Of a stretch of DNA of 64,000 bases, positions 17,730 to 25,750 are shown one piece after another. The position numbers were made by a program, and so were the translations under genes. Under the pieces are notes generated by a model. It ran no database searches. It was not told the DNA's origin and saw only the letters and a program-made list of their open reading frames with translations. The stretch is taken from assembly GCF_015351105.1 (NCBI RefSeq), contig NZ_JADKRR010000001.1, positions 1,717,069 through 1,781,068 of the forward strand, written 5' to 3'. Each line of letters begins with the position of its first letter. Position 1 is the first letter of the stretch. The stretch is from Clavibacter sp. VKM Ac-2872 (GTDB lineage Bacteria > Actinomycetota > Actinomycetes > Actinomycetales > Microbacteriaceae).

Positions 17730-19400
17730 ATGCACATCCTGGTCGCGCGGACGCCCTCCGGCGTGCGGCTCGTCGACATCGATGCGGCGGGGACCGTGAC
17801 CGGCACGAGCGACGTCCCGTCCGACGAGTGGCCGGCCGTCGCCGCCTCGCGTGAGCGAGCCGATCCCGCGCCGCGGTGGGTGTGGGACGACACCGCGGTG
17901 TGGGCGCGTGGGCTCATCGCCGCGGGCGTCCGCGTCGCCCGCTGCCACGACCTGCGGCTCTGCCACGCGATCCTGCGGCTCTCGACGCAGACCGCCGACA
18001 GCGCCCTCGCCCGTCTCCCCGCCAGCACCTGGGACCGGGCCGCCCCGTCGGAGCGGGAGCCGCAGACGACGGCGACGCTCTTCGACGACCTCGACGCGCC
18101 GGAGGGCCGCTCGCCGGACGAGCTCGTGGCCGAGCTCCGGCTGCAGCTGGACGCGGTCGCGGGAAGCGCGGAGCCCGGCCGCCTGCGCCTCCTCCTCGCC
18201 GCCGAGTCGGCGGGCGCCCTCGTCGCCGCCGAGATGTCCGCCGACGGCCTGCCGTGGGACACGGCCGTCCACGACGCGCTCCTGGTCGACCTGCTCGGGG
18301 GACGCCCCGCGCACGGCGGCGCGCCACCCGCGCTCATCCGGCTCGCCGCGCGGATCCGGGAGCTCCTCGCCGCACCCGACCTCAACGTCGACAGCCCGCC
18401 CGACGTGCTCCGGGCGCTGCGCCGTGCCGGGATCGACGCGACGAGCACGCGGCAGTGGGAGCTCCAGGAGATCGACCACCCCGTCATCGCCCCTCTGCTG
18501 GAGCACAAGAAGCTGTCCCGCCTCCTCACGGCCAACGGGTGGGCCTGGATGGAGACGTGGATCCGGGACGGCCGCTTCCACCCCGAGTACGTTCCGGGCG
18601 GCGTCGTCACCGGACGCTGGGCCGCCAGCGGCGGGGGCGCGCTGCAGCTGCCGCGTCAGATCAGGTCGGCGGTCCGGGCGGATCCCGGCTGGCGGCTCGT
18701 CGTCGCCGACGCCGCGCAGCTCGAGCCGCGCGTGCTCGCGGCGCTGGCGGAGGACCGTGCCATGGCCGACGCGGGCCGGGGGACCGACCTCTACCAGGGC
18801 CTCGTCGACGCCGGCGTCGTGGACACCCGCGCGCACGCCAAGGTCGCGATGCTCGGCGCCATGTACGGCGCCACCTCCGGCGAGAGCGGGCGCCTCATGC
18901 CGCGACTCGTCCGGGCCTACCCGCGCGCCACCGGCTTCGTGGAGCGCGCGGCGCGGGCGGGGGAGAGCGGGGGTGTCGTGAGCACGCGGCTCGGGCGGTC
19001 ATCGCCGCCGCCCGGCGACGCGTGGGTGGACGTGCAGCAGATCGGCCGCGCAGGCGAGGCGTCCCCGGCGGATGCCGCCCGCGCCCGGACGTCCTCTCGC
19101 GATCAGGGCAGGTTCACCCGCAACTTCGTCGTCCAGGGCAGCGCCGCCGAGTGGGCGCTCTGCTGGCTCGCCGGGCTCCGGCGCCGCCTCGCCGCGATGG
19201 AGCGGCCGGGATCCCGCCCGCACCTCGTCTTCTTCCTGCACGACGAGGTCATGGTGCACACCCCGGACGACCGCGTCGACGAGGTCCGCGCGGCCGTGGC
19301 CGACGCCGCCGCGGAGGCGGGCCGCCTGCTGTTCGGCGACGCGCCGGTGGACTTCCCCGTCACGATCGCGGTGGTCGACGACTACGCCCAGGCCAAGTGA
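17730..19400 (+). CDS. Family A DNA polymerase (Pol I-like, actinobacterial exonuclease/polymerase type)
   Basis: A 556-residue protein with the polymerase domain of DNA polymerase I in the C-terminal 350 residues. Motif A is VVADAAQLEPRVLAALAED (Pol I has DYSQIELR), motif B is RAHAKVAMLGAMYGAT, and motif C is FFLHDEVMVHTP with the catalytic HDE. The N-terminal 200 residues occupy the place of the 3'-5' exonuclease, but I cannot find the Asp-x-Glu motif, so proofreading looks lost. No 5' nuclease domain is present. Actinobacteria carry this protein in addition to full-length PolA. The ATG at 17730 was chosen over longer GTG starts. Confidence 0.85.
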   Translation: MHILVARTPSGVRLVDIDAAGTVTGTSDVPSDEWPAVAASRERADPAPRWVWDDTAVWARGLIAAGVRVARCHDLRLCHAILRLSTQTADSALARLPASTWDRAAPSEREPQTTATLFDDLDAPEGRSPDELVAELRLQLDAVAGSAEPGRLRLLLAAESAGALVAAEMSADGLPWDTAVHDALLVDLLGGRPAHGGAPPALIRLAARIRELLAAPDLNVDSPPDVLRALRRAGIDATSTRQWELQEIDHPVIAPLLEHKKLSRLLTANGWAWMETWIRDGRFHPEYVPGGVVTGRWAASGGGALQLPRQIRSAVRADPGWRLVVADAAQLEPRVLAALAEDRAMADAGRGTDLYQGLVDAGVVDTRAHAKVAMLGAMYGATSGESGRLMPRLVRAYPRATGFVERAARAGESGGVVSTRLGRSSPPPGDAWVDVQQIGRAGEASPADAARARTSSRDQGRFTRNFVVQGSAAEWALCWLAGLRRRLAAMERPGSRPHLVFFLHDEVMVHTPDDRVDEVRAAVADAAAEAGRLLFGDAPVDFPVTIAVVDDYAQAK

Positions 19401-19417
19401 TCCGAGCCCGGACACGA

Positions 19418-19447
19418 CGACGCCCGGCCCCTCGGGGCCGGGCGTCG
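19418..19447. terminator. Intrinsic terminator hairpin
   Basis: A 14-bp GC stem (CGACGCCCGGCCCC with its exact mirror) closes on a TC dinucleotide, 18 bases after the polymerase stop and 18 before the stop of the small leftward acidic ORF. It can serve both converging genes. Confidence 0.8.
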
Positions 19448-19464
19448 CGATGCCGTGGGGAGGA

Positions 19465-19653
19465 TCAGCCGCCGGAGGCGACGTCGCCCGAGTGGTCGTC
19501 GCCCTCGCCGGTGTTGCTGCCGGAGCCGTCGGGGGTCGACCCGTCCGAGCCGCTCTCCGTCGTGACCGAGGACGAGGACGACTCCGAGTGCTCCTCGGTG
19601 TGCGTCGTCGTGCCGTCGTCGTCGGTCGAGGTGCTCTCGTGATCTGTGCTCAT
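19465..19653 (-). CDS. Small acidic Ser/Thr/Asp-rich protein, 62 residues
   Basis: The translation from the ATG at 19653 is a low-complexity acidic protein made almost wholly of Ser, Thr, Asp, Glu, Gly and His. It has a run of five Ser near residue 27 and no hydrophobic core, so it should be disordered. The open frame runs further upstream but that part changes to Arg/Gly/Pro-rich sequence typical of non-coding GC-rich DNA. A terminator follows closely, which supports a real gene. Function unknown. Confidence 0.55.
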   Translation of the reverse strand: MSTDHESTSTDDDGTTTHTEEHSESSSSSVTTESGSDGSTPDGSGSNTGEGDDHSGDVASGG

Positions 19654-19748
19654 GGTCCGACCGTACGCTCGCGGTGCTCCTCGGGGAACCCCGCCGGCGC
19701 ACGCGCGGCCGACTTGGCCGCGGCCTCGCGGGCGGCGAGGATGGGTCC

Positions 19749-20600
19749 ATGACCGATCCCGCACCCGCCGCGCCCGCTCCCACCGACCCCGCGGAGGTGC
19801 TCGCCGTCTACCGCTCGCGTCGCGAGCAGATGGTGGTCCTCCCGCAGGGCAACCTGGCCCTCGTCAACACGCAGTGGATCTCCCATGACGCCGATCCGCA
19901 GCCCGTCTACGGGATCCCCGGGACGTGGTCGCCCCTCGAGCCCGGCGTCTCCGGCCTCCGGGTCCGGGCGACCGCGGAAGACGAGCTGCGCGTCGACGGC
20001 GTCCTCGTCGACGGCGAGGCGATCGTGCGCGGCCGCGACGACCCGCAGCCCTCGTCCGTCGTCGCCAGCGACACGGTCTCGGCGTTCGTCATCGCGAGCG
20101 AGGAGGGTGCGTACGCACTCCGGGTCTGGGACGCGCAGTCGGACGCGATCCGCGACTTCGGCGGCATCGACGCCTTCCCGTACTCGGAGGAGTGGGTGGT
20201 GCGGGCGGACTTCACGCCCATCGAGGGCGGGCGTGCGATGGGCTTCGAGCACCTCAAGGACGACGGCGCCACCAAGGACAAGATCGTCCCCGGCGAGATC
20301 ACCTTCACCAAGGACGGCGTCGACTACTCGCTGGCCGCCTTCCGCGAAGGACGCGCCCTCCTGCTCGTCTTCTCGGATGCCACGAGCGGCGAGTCCACGT
20401 ACGGCGTGGGCCGCTTCCTCATGGTCGCGCCGTCGCCCGACGGGACGATCACCCTGGACTTCAACCGCGCCTACCTGCCCCCGTGCGCCTTCAGCTACAA
20501 CTTCAACTGCCCGATGCCGCCGAAGCAGAACCGGTTCGCCGTCCCCATCGAGGCGGGGGAGAAGAACGTGCTGGCGAAGGACGGCGGGCTGCTGCACTAG
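19749..20600 (+). CDS. DUF1684 domain-containing protein
   Basis: A 283-residue soluble protein. The C-terminal signature FNRAYLPPCAFSYNFNCPM followed by PPKQNRFAVPIEAGEK is diagnostic of DUF1684, a family of unknown function. Earlier YSLAAFREGRALLLVFSDAT also fits. I chose the ATG at 19749 over the upstream GTG frame. GAGGAT lies 6 nt before it and may be a -10 of a leaderless transcript. It ends one base before the convergent PadR gene ends. Confidence 0.9.
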   Translation: MTDPAPAAPAPTDPAEVLAVYRSRREQMVVLPQGNLALVNTQWISHDADPQPVYGIPGTWSPLEPGVSGLRVRATAEDELRVDGVLVDGEAIVRGRDDPQPSSVVASDTVSAFVIASEEGAYALRVWDAQSDAIRDFGGIDAFPYSEEWVVRADFTPIEGGRAMGFEHLKDDGATKDKIVPGEITFTKDGVDYSLAAFREGRALLLVFSDATSGESTYGVGRFLMVAPSPDGTITLDFNRAYLPPCAFSYNFNCPMPPKQNRFAVPIEAGEKNVLAKDGGLLH

Positions 20601-20601
20601 G

Positions 20602-21204
20602 TCAGTCGGCGGATCCACCCGGAGCGCGCGCCGGACGCCCTCGTCGCGGAGCCGCGGCGAGCCCCGCGGGTCGCGTGCCCGTCGCGCGCGCGTCGCCGAT
20701 CCGTCGCTCGGCCGCATCGAGCCACGCCAGCCGCGCGTGCACCTGCGCCTCCTGCGCCTCCACGGACAGGAGGCGCGCGAGCGCGCGATCCCGGGACTCC
20801 GCCTCGAGTCGCTCCCGCGCCCGGGCGAGCGCGGCCGCCTCGGCGAGCGACACCTCGCGCTGGATCCGCACGACCTCGCGCGCGTCCGCGTCGGGGAGCG
20901 ACAGCGCCAGCGTGACCTTGACCACCAGCTCGTCGCGGGCGCCGACGCCGCCCACGCTCGCCGAGAGCCACGCCTCGACCTCCGCCGCGCCGGCAGCGGT
21001 GATCGTGTACGGCACGTGCCCCGCGTCGTCCATGGCGCCCTTCGTGACGAATCCGTCACGCTCGAGCCGGTCCAGCGTGTTGTAGACCTGGCCGACGTTG
21101 AGCGGCGCCGTGGTGCCCGTGCGGCGCGAGAACTCCGTCCGCAGCTGGTACCCGTAGCAGGTGCCCTCGGTGAGGACCGCGAGGAGCGCGTGTCGCACCG
21201 ACAT
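20602..21204 (-). CDS. PadR family transcriptional regulator
   Basis: A 200-residue regulator. The N-terminal winged helix spans residues 1-80: LLAVLTEGTCYGYQLRTEF, then LNVGQVYNTLDRLERDGFV, the recognition region of PadR proteins. The rest is a Vir-type helical C-terminal domain for dimerisation, ending in an Arg/Pro/Gly-rich tail. A minus-strand TATGCT (complement of 21243-21248) is a likely -10. The effector and targets are unknown; no transporter gene adjoins it on the same strand. Confidence 0.9.
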   Translation of the reverse strand: MSVRHALLAVLTEGTCYGYQLRTEFSRRTGTTAPLNVGQVYNTLDRLERDGFVTKGAMDDAGHVPYTITAAGAAEVEAWLSASVGGVGARDELVVKVTLALSLPDADAREVVRIQREVSLAEAAALARARERLEAESRDRALARLLSVEAQEAQVHARLAWLDAAERRIGDARATGTRPAGLAAAPRRGRPARAPGGSAD

Positions 21205-21464
21205 GCCCGCCTCGTCTCCCGGCCCGACAGGCCGTCACCAGGAGCATAGGCATTCCCGGCATGCATCCCGGTCGGACCCGCCGCGTCCGCGGAAGGGTGC
21301 GCGGATCCGCTGCGGCGCGTCGCGACCCGCATGTTGCCCGCGCACAGGATCACCCGCCATGATGGGCAGGTCGGCGCTCGCGCCGGCCGCACCGGCAGGT
21401 GTGGAGCTCGTCCATCGCACGCAGATCGTTGGGGAAGACGCATCTGATCGGATGGAGGAGACCC

Positions 21465-21983
21465 ATGGAAGCACCCGTCGCCAACTCAAGACCGGCTCGA
21501 GGAGTGCTCTACGTGCACTCCTCCCCTCGCGCGCTCTGCCCCCATGTCGAATGGGCCGCCGGTCGCGCACTGGGTCACGCCGTGAACTTCACGTGGGATC
21601 CGCAGCCGGTGCTGAAGGGCGCCATGCGCGCCGAGTACTACTGGGAGGGTCCGGAGGGATCCGGAGCCGCCATCGCCAGCGGCCTCCGCGGCTGGGAGCA
21701 TCTCCGCTACGAGGTCACCGAGGACGCCGGGCCCGGGCGCGACGGCGGGCGGTGGATGCACACTCCCGACCTCGGGGTGTTCTTCGCGCAGACCGACACC
21801 GCCGGGAACACGGTCATCCCGGAGGACCGCATCCGCTACGCCCTCGACGTCGCCGGCTCCAACACGCTGGAGCTCCACCGGGAGCTGCGCCTCGCCATGG
21901 GCCAGGCCTGGGACGACGAGCTCGAGGCGTTCCGCCACGCGAGCGACTTCAGCCCGGTCGTCTGGCTTCACAAGGTCGGCTGA
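21465..21983 (+). CDS. DUF3145 domain-containing protein
   Basis: A 172-residue protein of an actinobacterial family of unknown function. RGVLYVHSSPRALCPHVEWA, VNFTWDPQPVLKGAMRAEYYW and GSNTLELHRELRLAMGQAWD are the conserved blocks. GGAGGAG sits 4 nt before the ATG, a strong ribosome site that settles the start. It is followed by a strong terminator and stands alone between PadR and the fatty acid synthase genes. Confidence 0.9.
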   Translation: MEAPVANSRPARGVLYVHSSPRALCPHVEWAAGRALGHAVNFTWDPQPVLKGAMRAEYYWEGPEGSGAAIASGLRGWEHLRYEVTEDAGPGRDGGRWMHTPDLGVFFAQTDTAGNTVIPEDRIRYALDVAGSNTLELHRELRLAMGQAWDDELEAFRHASDFSPVVWLHKVG

Positions 21984-22017
21984 GCAGGCCAGGCGCGCGG
22001 CTCCTCCCCGCCTGCCC

Positions 22018-22061
22018 CACGACGAGAGGCCCCGACCATCCGGTCGGGGCCTCTCGTCGTG
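22018..22061. terminator. Bidirectional terminator between DUF3145 gene and fabF
   Basis: A perfect 20-bp stem (22018-22037 with 22042-22061) and an ATCC loop. It lies 34 bases after the DUF3145 stop and 7 bases after the fabF stop on the other strand, so it can stop both transcripts. Confidence 0.85.
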
Positions 22062-22068
22062 CTCGTGG

Positions 22069-23310
22069 CTAGACGCTGCGGAACGCGACGACCGCGTTGT
22101 GCCCGCCGAAGCCGAACGAGTTGCTGATCGCGAGAAGGTCGCCGTCGCCCAGCGACCGGGGCGACGTCACCACGTCGAGCGGGATGTCGGGGTCCTGCTC
22201 CGTGAGGTTGATCGTCGGGGGAGCGGTGCGCTCTGCCAGGGCCTTGACGGTGAAGACGGCCTCGATGGCGCCCGCGCCTCCGAGCAGGTGGCCCGTCGAC
22301 GCCTTCGTGGCGCTCACGGGGATCCCGTGCACCGCGTCGCCGAACACGCGCTCCAGCGCCTTGTACTCGGCGATGTCGCCGACGGGCGTGCTCGTCGCGT
22401 GCACGTTGATGTGCGAGACGTCGCCGCGGGAGTAGCCAGCGCCCTCGATGCTCTGGATCATGGCGCGCGCCGCGGCCGTCCCCTCGGGGTCGGGCGCCGT
22501 GATGTGGAACGCATCGCTCGTGACCGCGCCGCCGACGAGCTCGGCGTAGATGCGCGCGCCGCGGGCCTTCGCGTGCTCCTCGGTCTCCAGCACCAGGGCG
22601 GCGCCGCCCTCGCCGAGCACGAAGCCGTCGCGCGCGATGTCGTACGGACGAGAGGCCCGTGTGGGGTCGTCGTTGCGCTTGGAGAGCGCCTGCATGGCGG
22701 CGAACGACGCGATGGGCAGCGGGTGGATGGAGGCCTCGGATCCGCCGGCGACGATGATGTCCGCACGTCCCGCCTGGAGGTGCTCGTACGCGCTGGCGAT
22801 GGACTCGGTGCTCGAGGCGCACGCGGAGACGACCGTCTGGATGCCGGCGCGCGCGCCGAGGTCCATGCCGACCGCGGCCGCGGGTCCGTTGGGCATGAGC
22901 ATGGGGACCGTCATGGGGAGCACACGGCGGGGACCCTTCTCGCGGAGGGTGTCCCAGGCGTCGAGCAGGGTCCACACGCCGCCGATTCCGGTCGCCCAGT
23001 CCACGGCGAAGCGCAGCGGGTCGACCTCGGGGGATCCGGCGTCGGCCCACGCCTCGCGCGCGGCCGTGAGGGCGAACTGGCTCGACGGGTCGAGGCGCTT
23101 GGTCTCGATGCGCTGCATGACCTCGGAGGACGGCACCTTGGCCTGCCCGGCGAAGGTGACGGGGATCTCCCACTTGGCCACCCAGTCCTGCTCGAGGGTG
23201 CTGATGCCCGACTCACCCCGCAGGAGCGCCTGCCAGGTCTCCTCGGCGGTGCCGCCGAGCGGAGACGTCGCGCCGATGCCGGTGACGACGATCTTCTTGG
23301 GGGTGGTCAT
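22069..23310 (-). CDS. fabF: Beta-ketoacyl-ACP synthase II
   Basis: A 413-residue condensing enzyme that extends acyl-ACP with malonyl-ACP. The catalytic triad is present: Cys164 in VSACASSTES, His304 in NVHATSTPVGD, and His341 in TKASTGHLLGG. FGFGGHNA at the C-terminus is the usual closing motif. It is the last gene of the leftward fabD-fabH-acpP-fabF set, 79 nt after acpP. Actinobacteria with type II synthase keep this order. Confidence 0.97.
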   Translation of the reverse strand: MTTPKKIVVTGIGATSPLGGTAEETWQALLRGESGISTLEQDWVAKWEIPVTFAGQAKVPSSEVMQRIETKRLDPSSQFALTAAREAWADAGSPEVDPLRFAVDWATGIGGVWTLLDAWDTLREKGPRRVLPMTVPMLMPNGPAAAVGMDLGARAGIQTVVSACASSTESIASAYEHLQAGRADIIVAGGSEASIHPLPIASFAAMQALSKRNDDPTRASRPYDIARDGFVLGEGGAALVLETEEHAKARGARIYAELVGGAVTSDAFHITAPDPEGTAAARAMIQSIEGAGYSRGDVSHINVHATSTPVGDIAEYKALERVFGDAVHGIPVSATKASTGHLLGGAGAIEAVFTVKALAERTAPPTINLTEQDPDIPLDVVTSPRSLGDGDLLAISNSFGFGGHNAVVAFRSV

Positions 23311-23389
23311 GCGTGGCGTCTCCTCGACGTCGGGAACGGGGGAGGGAGATGGCCGGCCCCGTGATCGGGACCGGCCATGCTCCGCGCGG

Positions 23390-23638
23390 TCAGGACTGCG
23401 CGTTGGTGATGAACGTGACCGCGTCGCCGACGGTCTTGAGGTTCTTGACTTCCTCGTCGGGGATCTTCACGTCGAACTTCTCCTCGGCGTTGACGACGAT
23501 CGTCATCATCGAGATCGAGTCGATGTCCAGGTCGTCGGTGAACGACTTGTCCATCTCGACGGTGTCGGTGGCGATCCCGGTCTCGTCGTTGACGAGCTCG
23601 GCCAGGCCGGCCAGGACTTCTTCGGTGGACAGTGCCAT
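23390..23638 (-). CDS. acpP: Acyl carrier protein
   Basis: An 82-residue acidic four-helix protein that carries the growing acyl chain on phosphopantetheine. The attachment site is Ser41 in DLDIDSISMMTI (DSxS variant of the usual DSL). It lies 53 nt after fabH, in the fab operon. Confidence 0.97.
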   Translation of the reverse strand: MALSTEEVLAGLAELVNDETGIATDTVEMDKSFTDDLDIDSISMMTIVVNAEEKFDVKIPDEEVKNLKTVGDAVTFITNAQS

Positions 23639-23691
23639 GTGTATCTCCTCGTGGTTCGTGATGACCGGAACAGCTTATGGGGCGGTGGGGC

Positions 23692-24705
23692 TCAGGGCAG
23701 GACGACGACCTGCGCGCCGAAGACGAGTCCCGCGCCGAACCCGATCTGCAGGGCGAGGCCGCCGGACAGCGACGGGTCCTCCTCGAGCAGGCGGTGGGTG
23801 GCGAGCGGGATCGACGCGGCGGAGGTGTTGCCCGTGGTGGCGATGTCGCGCGCGATGGCGACGGACTCGGGCAGGCCGAGCTGCTTCGCGAACTCGTCGA
23901 CGATGCGCATGTTGGCCTGGTGCGGGATGAAGGCGGCGAGTTGCTCGGGCGCGACCCCTGCGCGGTCGAGGGCCTCCTTGGCGACCTTGACCATCTCCCA
24001 GACGGCCCACCGGAAGACCTTCTGGCCGTCCTGGCGGAGCGTCGGCCACGCTGATCCGTCGCGCATGCTCTTCAAGGTGCCGGTCATGCCGACGGCGTCC
24101 CAGTTCGAGCCGTCGGATCCCCACACGGTCGGCGAGATGCCGGGCGTGTCGCTCGGGCCGACGATCGCGGCGCCGGCGCCGTCGCCCAGCAGGAAGGAGA
24201 TGGAGCGGTCGGTCGGGTCGACGATGTCGGACAGCTTCTCCGCGCCGACCACGAGGACGTACTCCGCGAGACCCGATCGGATGAAGGAGTCGGCCTGCGC
24301 GATGCCGTACGTGTACCCGGCGCACGCGGCGGAGATGTCGTAGGCGGGGGCGGGGTTCGCGCCGATGCGGTCGGCGAGGAGCGCGGCCATCGACGGCGTC
24401 TGGACCGTGTTGCTGACGGTCGAGACGAGCACGATGCCGATCTGCTCCGACCGGATGCCCGCCTTCGCGATGGCCTCGAGCGACGCGGTGGTCGCGAGGT
24501 CGACCGCGTCCACGTCGGCGCCGGCGCGCTTGCGCGTGATGATGCCGGTGCGCTGGCGGATCCACTCGTCGGACGAGTCGATCGGGCCGACGAGGTCGTC
24601 GTTCGGGACGTCGAGCTCGCCGCGGGCGGCGCCGAGGCCCCAGATGCGGGTGAAGCGCTCGACCACGGGCGCGGTCTGGATGGTGGGGCGGGGCTGGTCG
24701 GTCAT
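23692..24705 (-). CDS. fabH: Beta-ketoacyl-ACP synthase III
   Basis: A 337-residue enzyme that starts fatty acid synthesis by condensing acyl-CoA with malonyl-ACP. The triad is Cys128 in DISAACAGYTYG, His262 in FIPHQANMRI, and Asn293 in TTGNTSAAS. In Microbacteriaceae FabH favours branched primers, in line with iso/anteiso lipids, but the sequence alone does not show that. Spacing to fabD is 30 nt. Confidence 0.97.
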   Translation of the reverse strand: MTDQPRPTIQTAPVVERFTRIWGLGAARGELDVPNDDLVGPIDSSDEWIRQRTGIITRKRAGADVDAVDLATTASLEAIAKAGIRSEQIGIVLVSTVSNTVQTPSMAALLADRIGANPAPAYDISAACAGYTYGIAQADSFIRSGLAEYVLVVGAEKLSDIVDPTDRSISFLLGDGAGAAIVGPSDTPGISPTVWGSDGSNWDAVGMTGTLKSMRDGSAWPTLRQDGQKVFRWAVWEMVKVAKEALDRAGVAPEQLAAFIPHQANMRIVDEFAKQLGLPESVAIARDIATTGNTSAASIPLATHRLLEEDPSLSGGLALQIGFGAGLVFGAQVVVLP

Positions 24706-24735
24706 GGGTGCCTGTTCGGTGTCGGTGAGGCGGGA

Positions 24736-25656
24736 TCAGGCGTGCGCGTCGAGCATGTCGATGGCCGCCGGGAGGTCGTCGGGCGTGGAGAGCGCGAGCG
24801 TCGGGAGGCCCTTGAGGCCGCGCTTGGCGAGGCCGGTGAGCGCTCCGGCGGGGGCGACCTCGATGAGGCCGGTGACGCCCGCGGCGGCGAAGGCCTCCAT
24901 GCAGAGGTCCCAGCGCACCGGGCTCGCGACCTGCCCGACGACGAGGTCGAGGTACTCGGCGCCGGACTCGACGCGGCTGCCGTCGCGGTTGGTCCAGACG
25001 GGGAAGCGCGGGTCGCGGGGGGCGAGCGGCGCGACGGCGGTGCGCAGGGCGTCGACCGCGGGGGCCATGTGGCGCGTGTGGAACGCGCCGGCGACCTGGA
25101 GCGGGATGACGCGGGTGCCGCGGAGGGGCTCGGCCTGGAGCGCGGCGAGGGCGTCCGGAGCTCCGGCGACCACGATCTGGCCGCCGCCGTTGAAGTTCGC
25201 GGGCTCGAGGTCGAGCTCCGCGAGCCGGGCGAGGACGGCGTCCTGATCACCACCGACGACGGCGCTCATGCCCGTGCGGGTGATCGCGGCGGCATCCGCC
25301 ATGGCGTCGCCGCGCGTGCGCACGACGCGCATCGCCTCGTCGTCCGTCAGGATGCCCGCGCCGGCGGCGGCTGTGATCTCGCCGACCGAGTGGCCGGCGA
25401 TCCCGGCCACGTAGGCGTCACGCCCGTCGGCGAGGAGGGCGTGCAGGGCGACGATGCCGGCGGCGACGATGAGCGGCTGCGCGACGGCCGTGTCGCGGAT
25501 GGTGTCGGCGTCGGAGGTGGTGCCGTGCGTGACGAGGTCGAGCCCGGCCGCGTCGCCCAGCTCGCCCAGCCGTCGTGCGTGCTCGGGGTGCTCGAGCCAG
25601 GAGGAGAGGAAGCCGGGCTTCTGGGAGCCCTGTCCCGGGCAGACGACGATGATCAT
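24736..25656 (-). CDS. fabD: Malonyl-CoA:ACP transacylase
   Basis: A 306-residue enzyme that moves malonyl from CoA to ACP. GQGSQ is at residues 8-12, the nucleophile Ser90 is in AGHSVGEI, and the catalytic His193 is in GAFHTRHM. GGGAGG precedes the ATG. It is the first gene of the fab set and lies 94 nt downstream of the regulator gene fasR. Confidence 0.97.
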   Translation of the reverse strand: MIIVVCPGQGSQKPGFLSSWLEHPEHARRLGELGDAAGLDLVTHGTTSDADTIRDTAVAQPLIVAAGIVALHALLADGRDAYVAGIAGHSVGEITAAAGAGILTDDEAMRVVRTRGDAMADAAAITRTGMSAVVGGDQDAVLARLAELDLEPANFNGGGQIVVAGAPDALAALQAEPLRGTRVIPLQVAGAFHTRHMAPAVDALRTAVAPLAPRDPRFPVWTNRDGSRVESGAEYLDLVVGQVASPVRWDLCMEAFAAAGVTGLIEVAPAGALTGLAKRGLKGLPTLALSTPDDLPAAIDMLDAHA

Positions 25657-25750
25657 CCGTCCATCCTCCCGCCCGCGGTGAGGCGCATCTGAGTCGACGT
25701 CCTACAGAGGATCCGCCAGGACATTGTGACGATGCCACACGGTGGGCGCG

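Noticed and set aside
19650-21443. A 597-residue leftward open frame
   Set aside because: It runs antisense to the DUF1684 gene and out of frame with the PadR gene. Its translation is Arg/Ser/Ala-rich without motifs.
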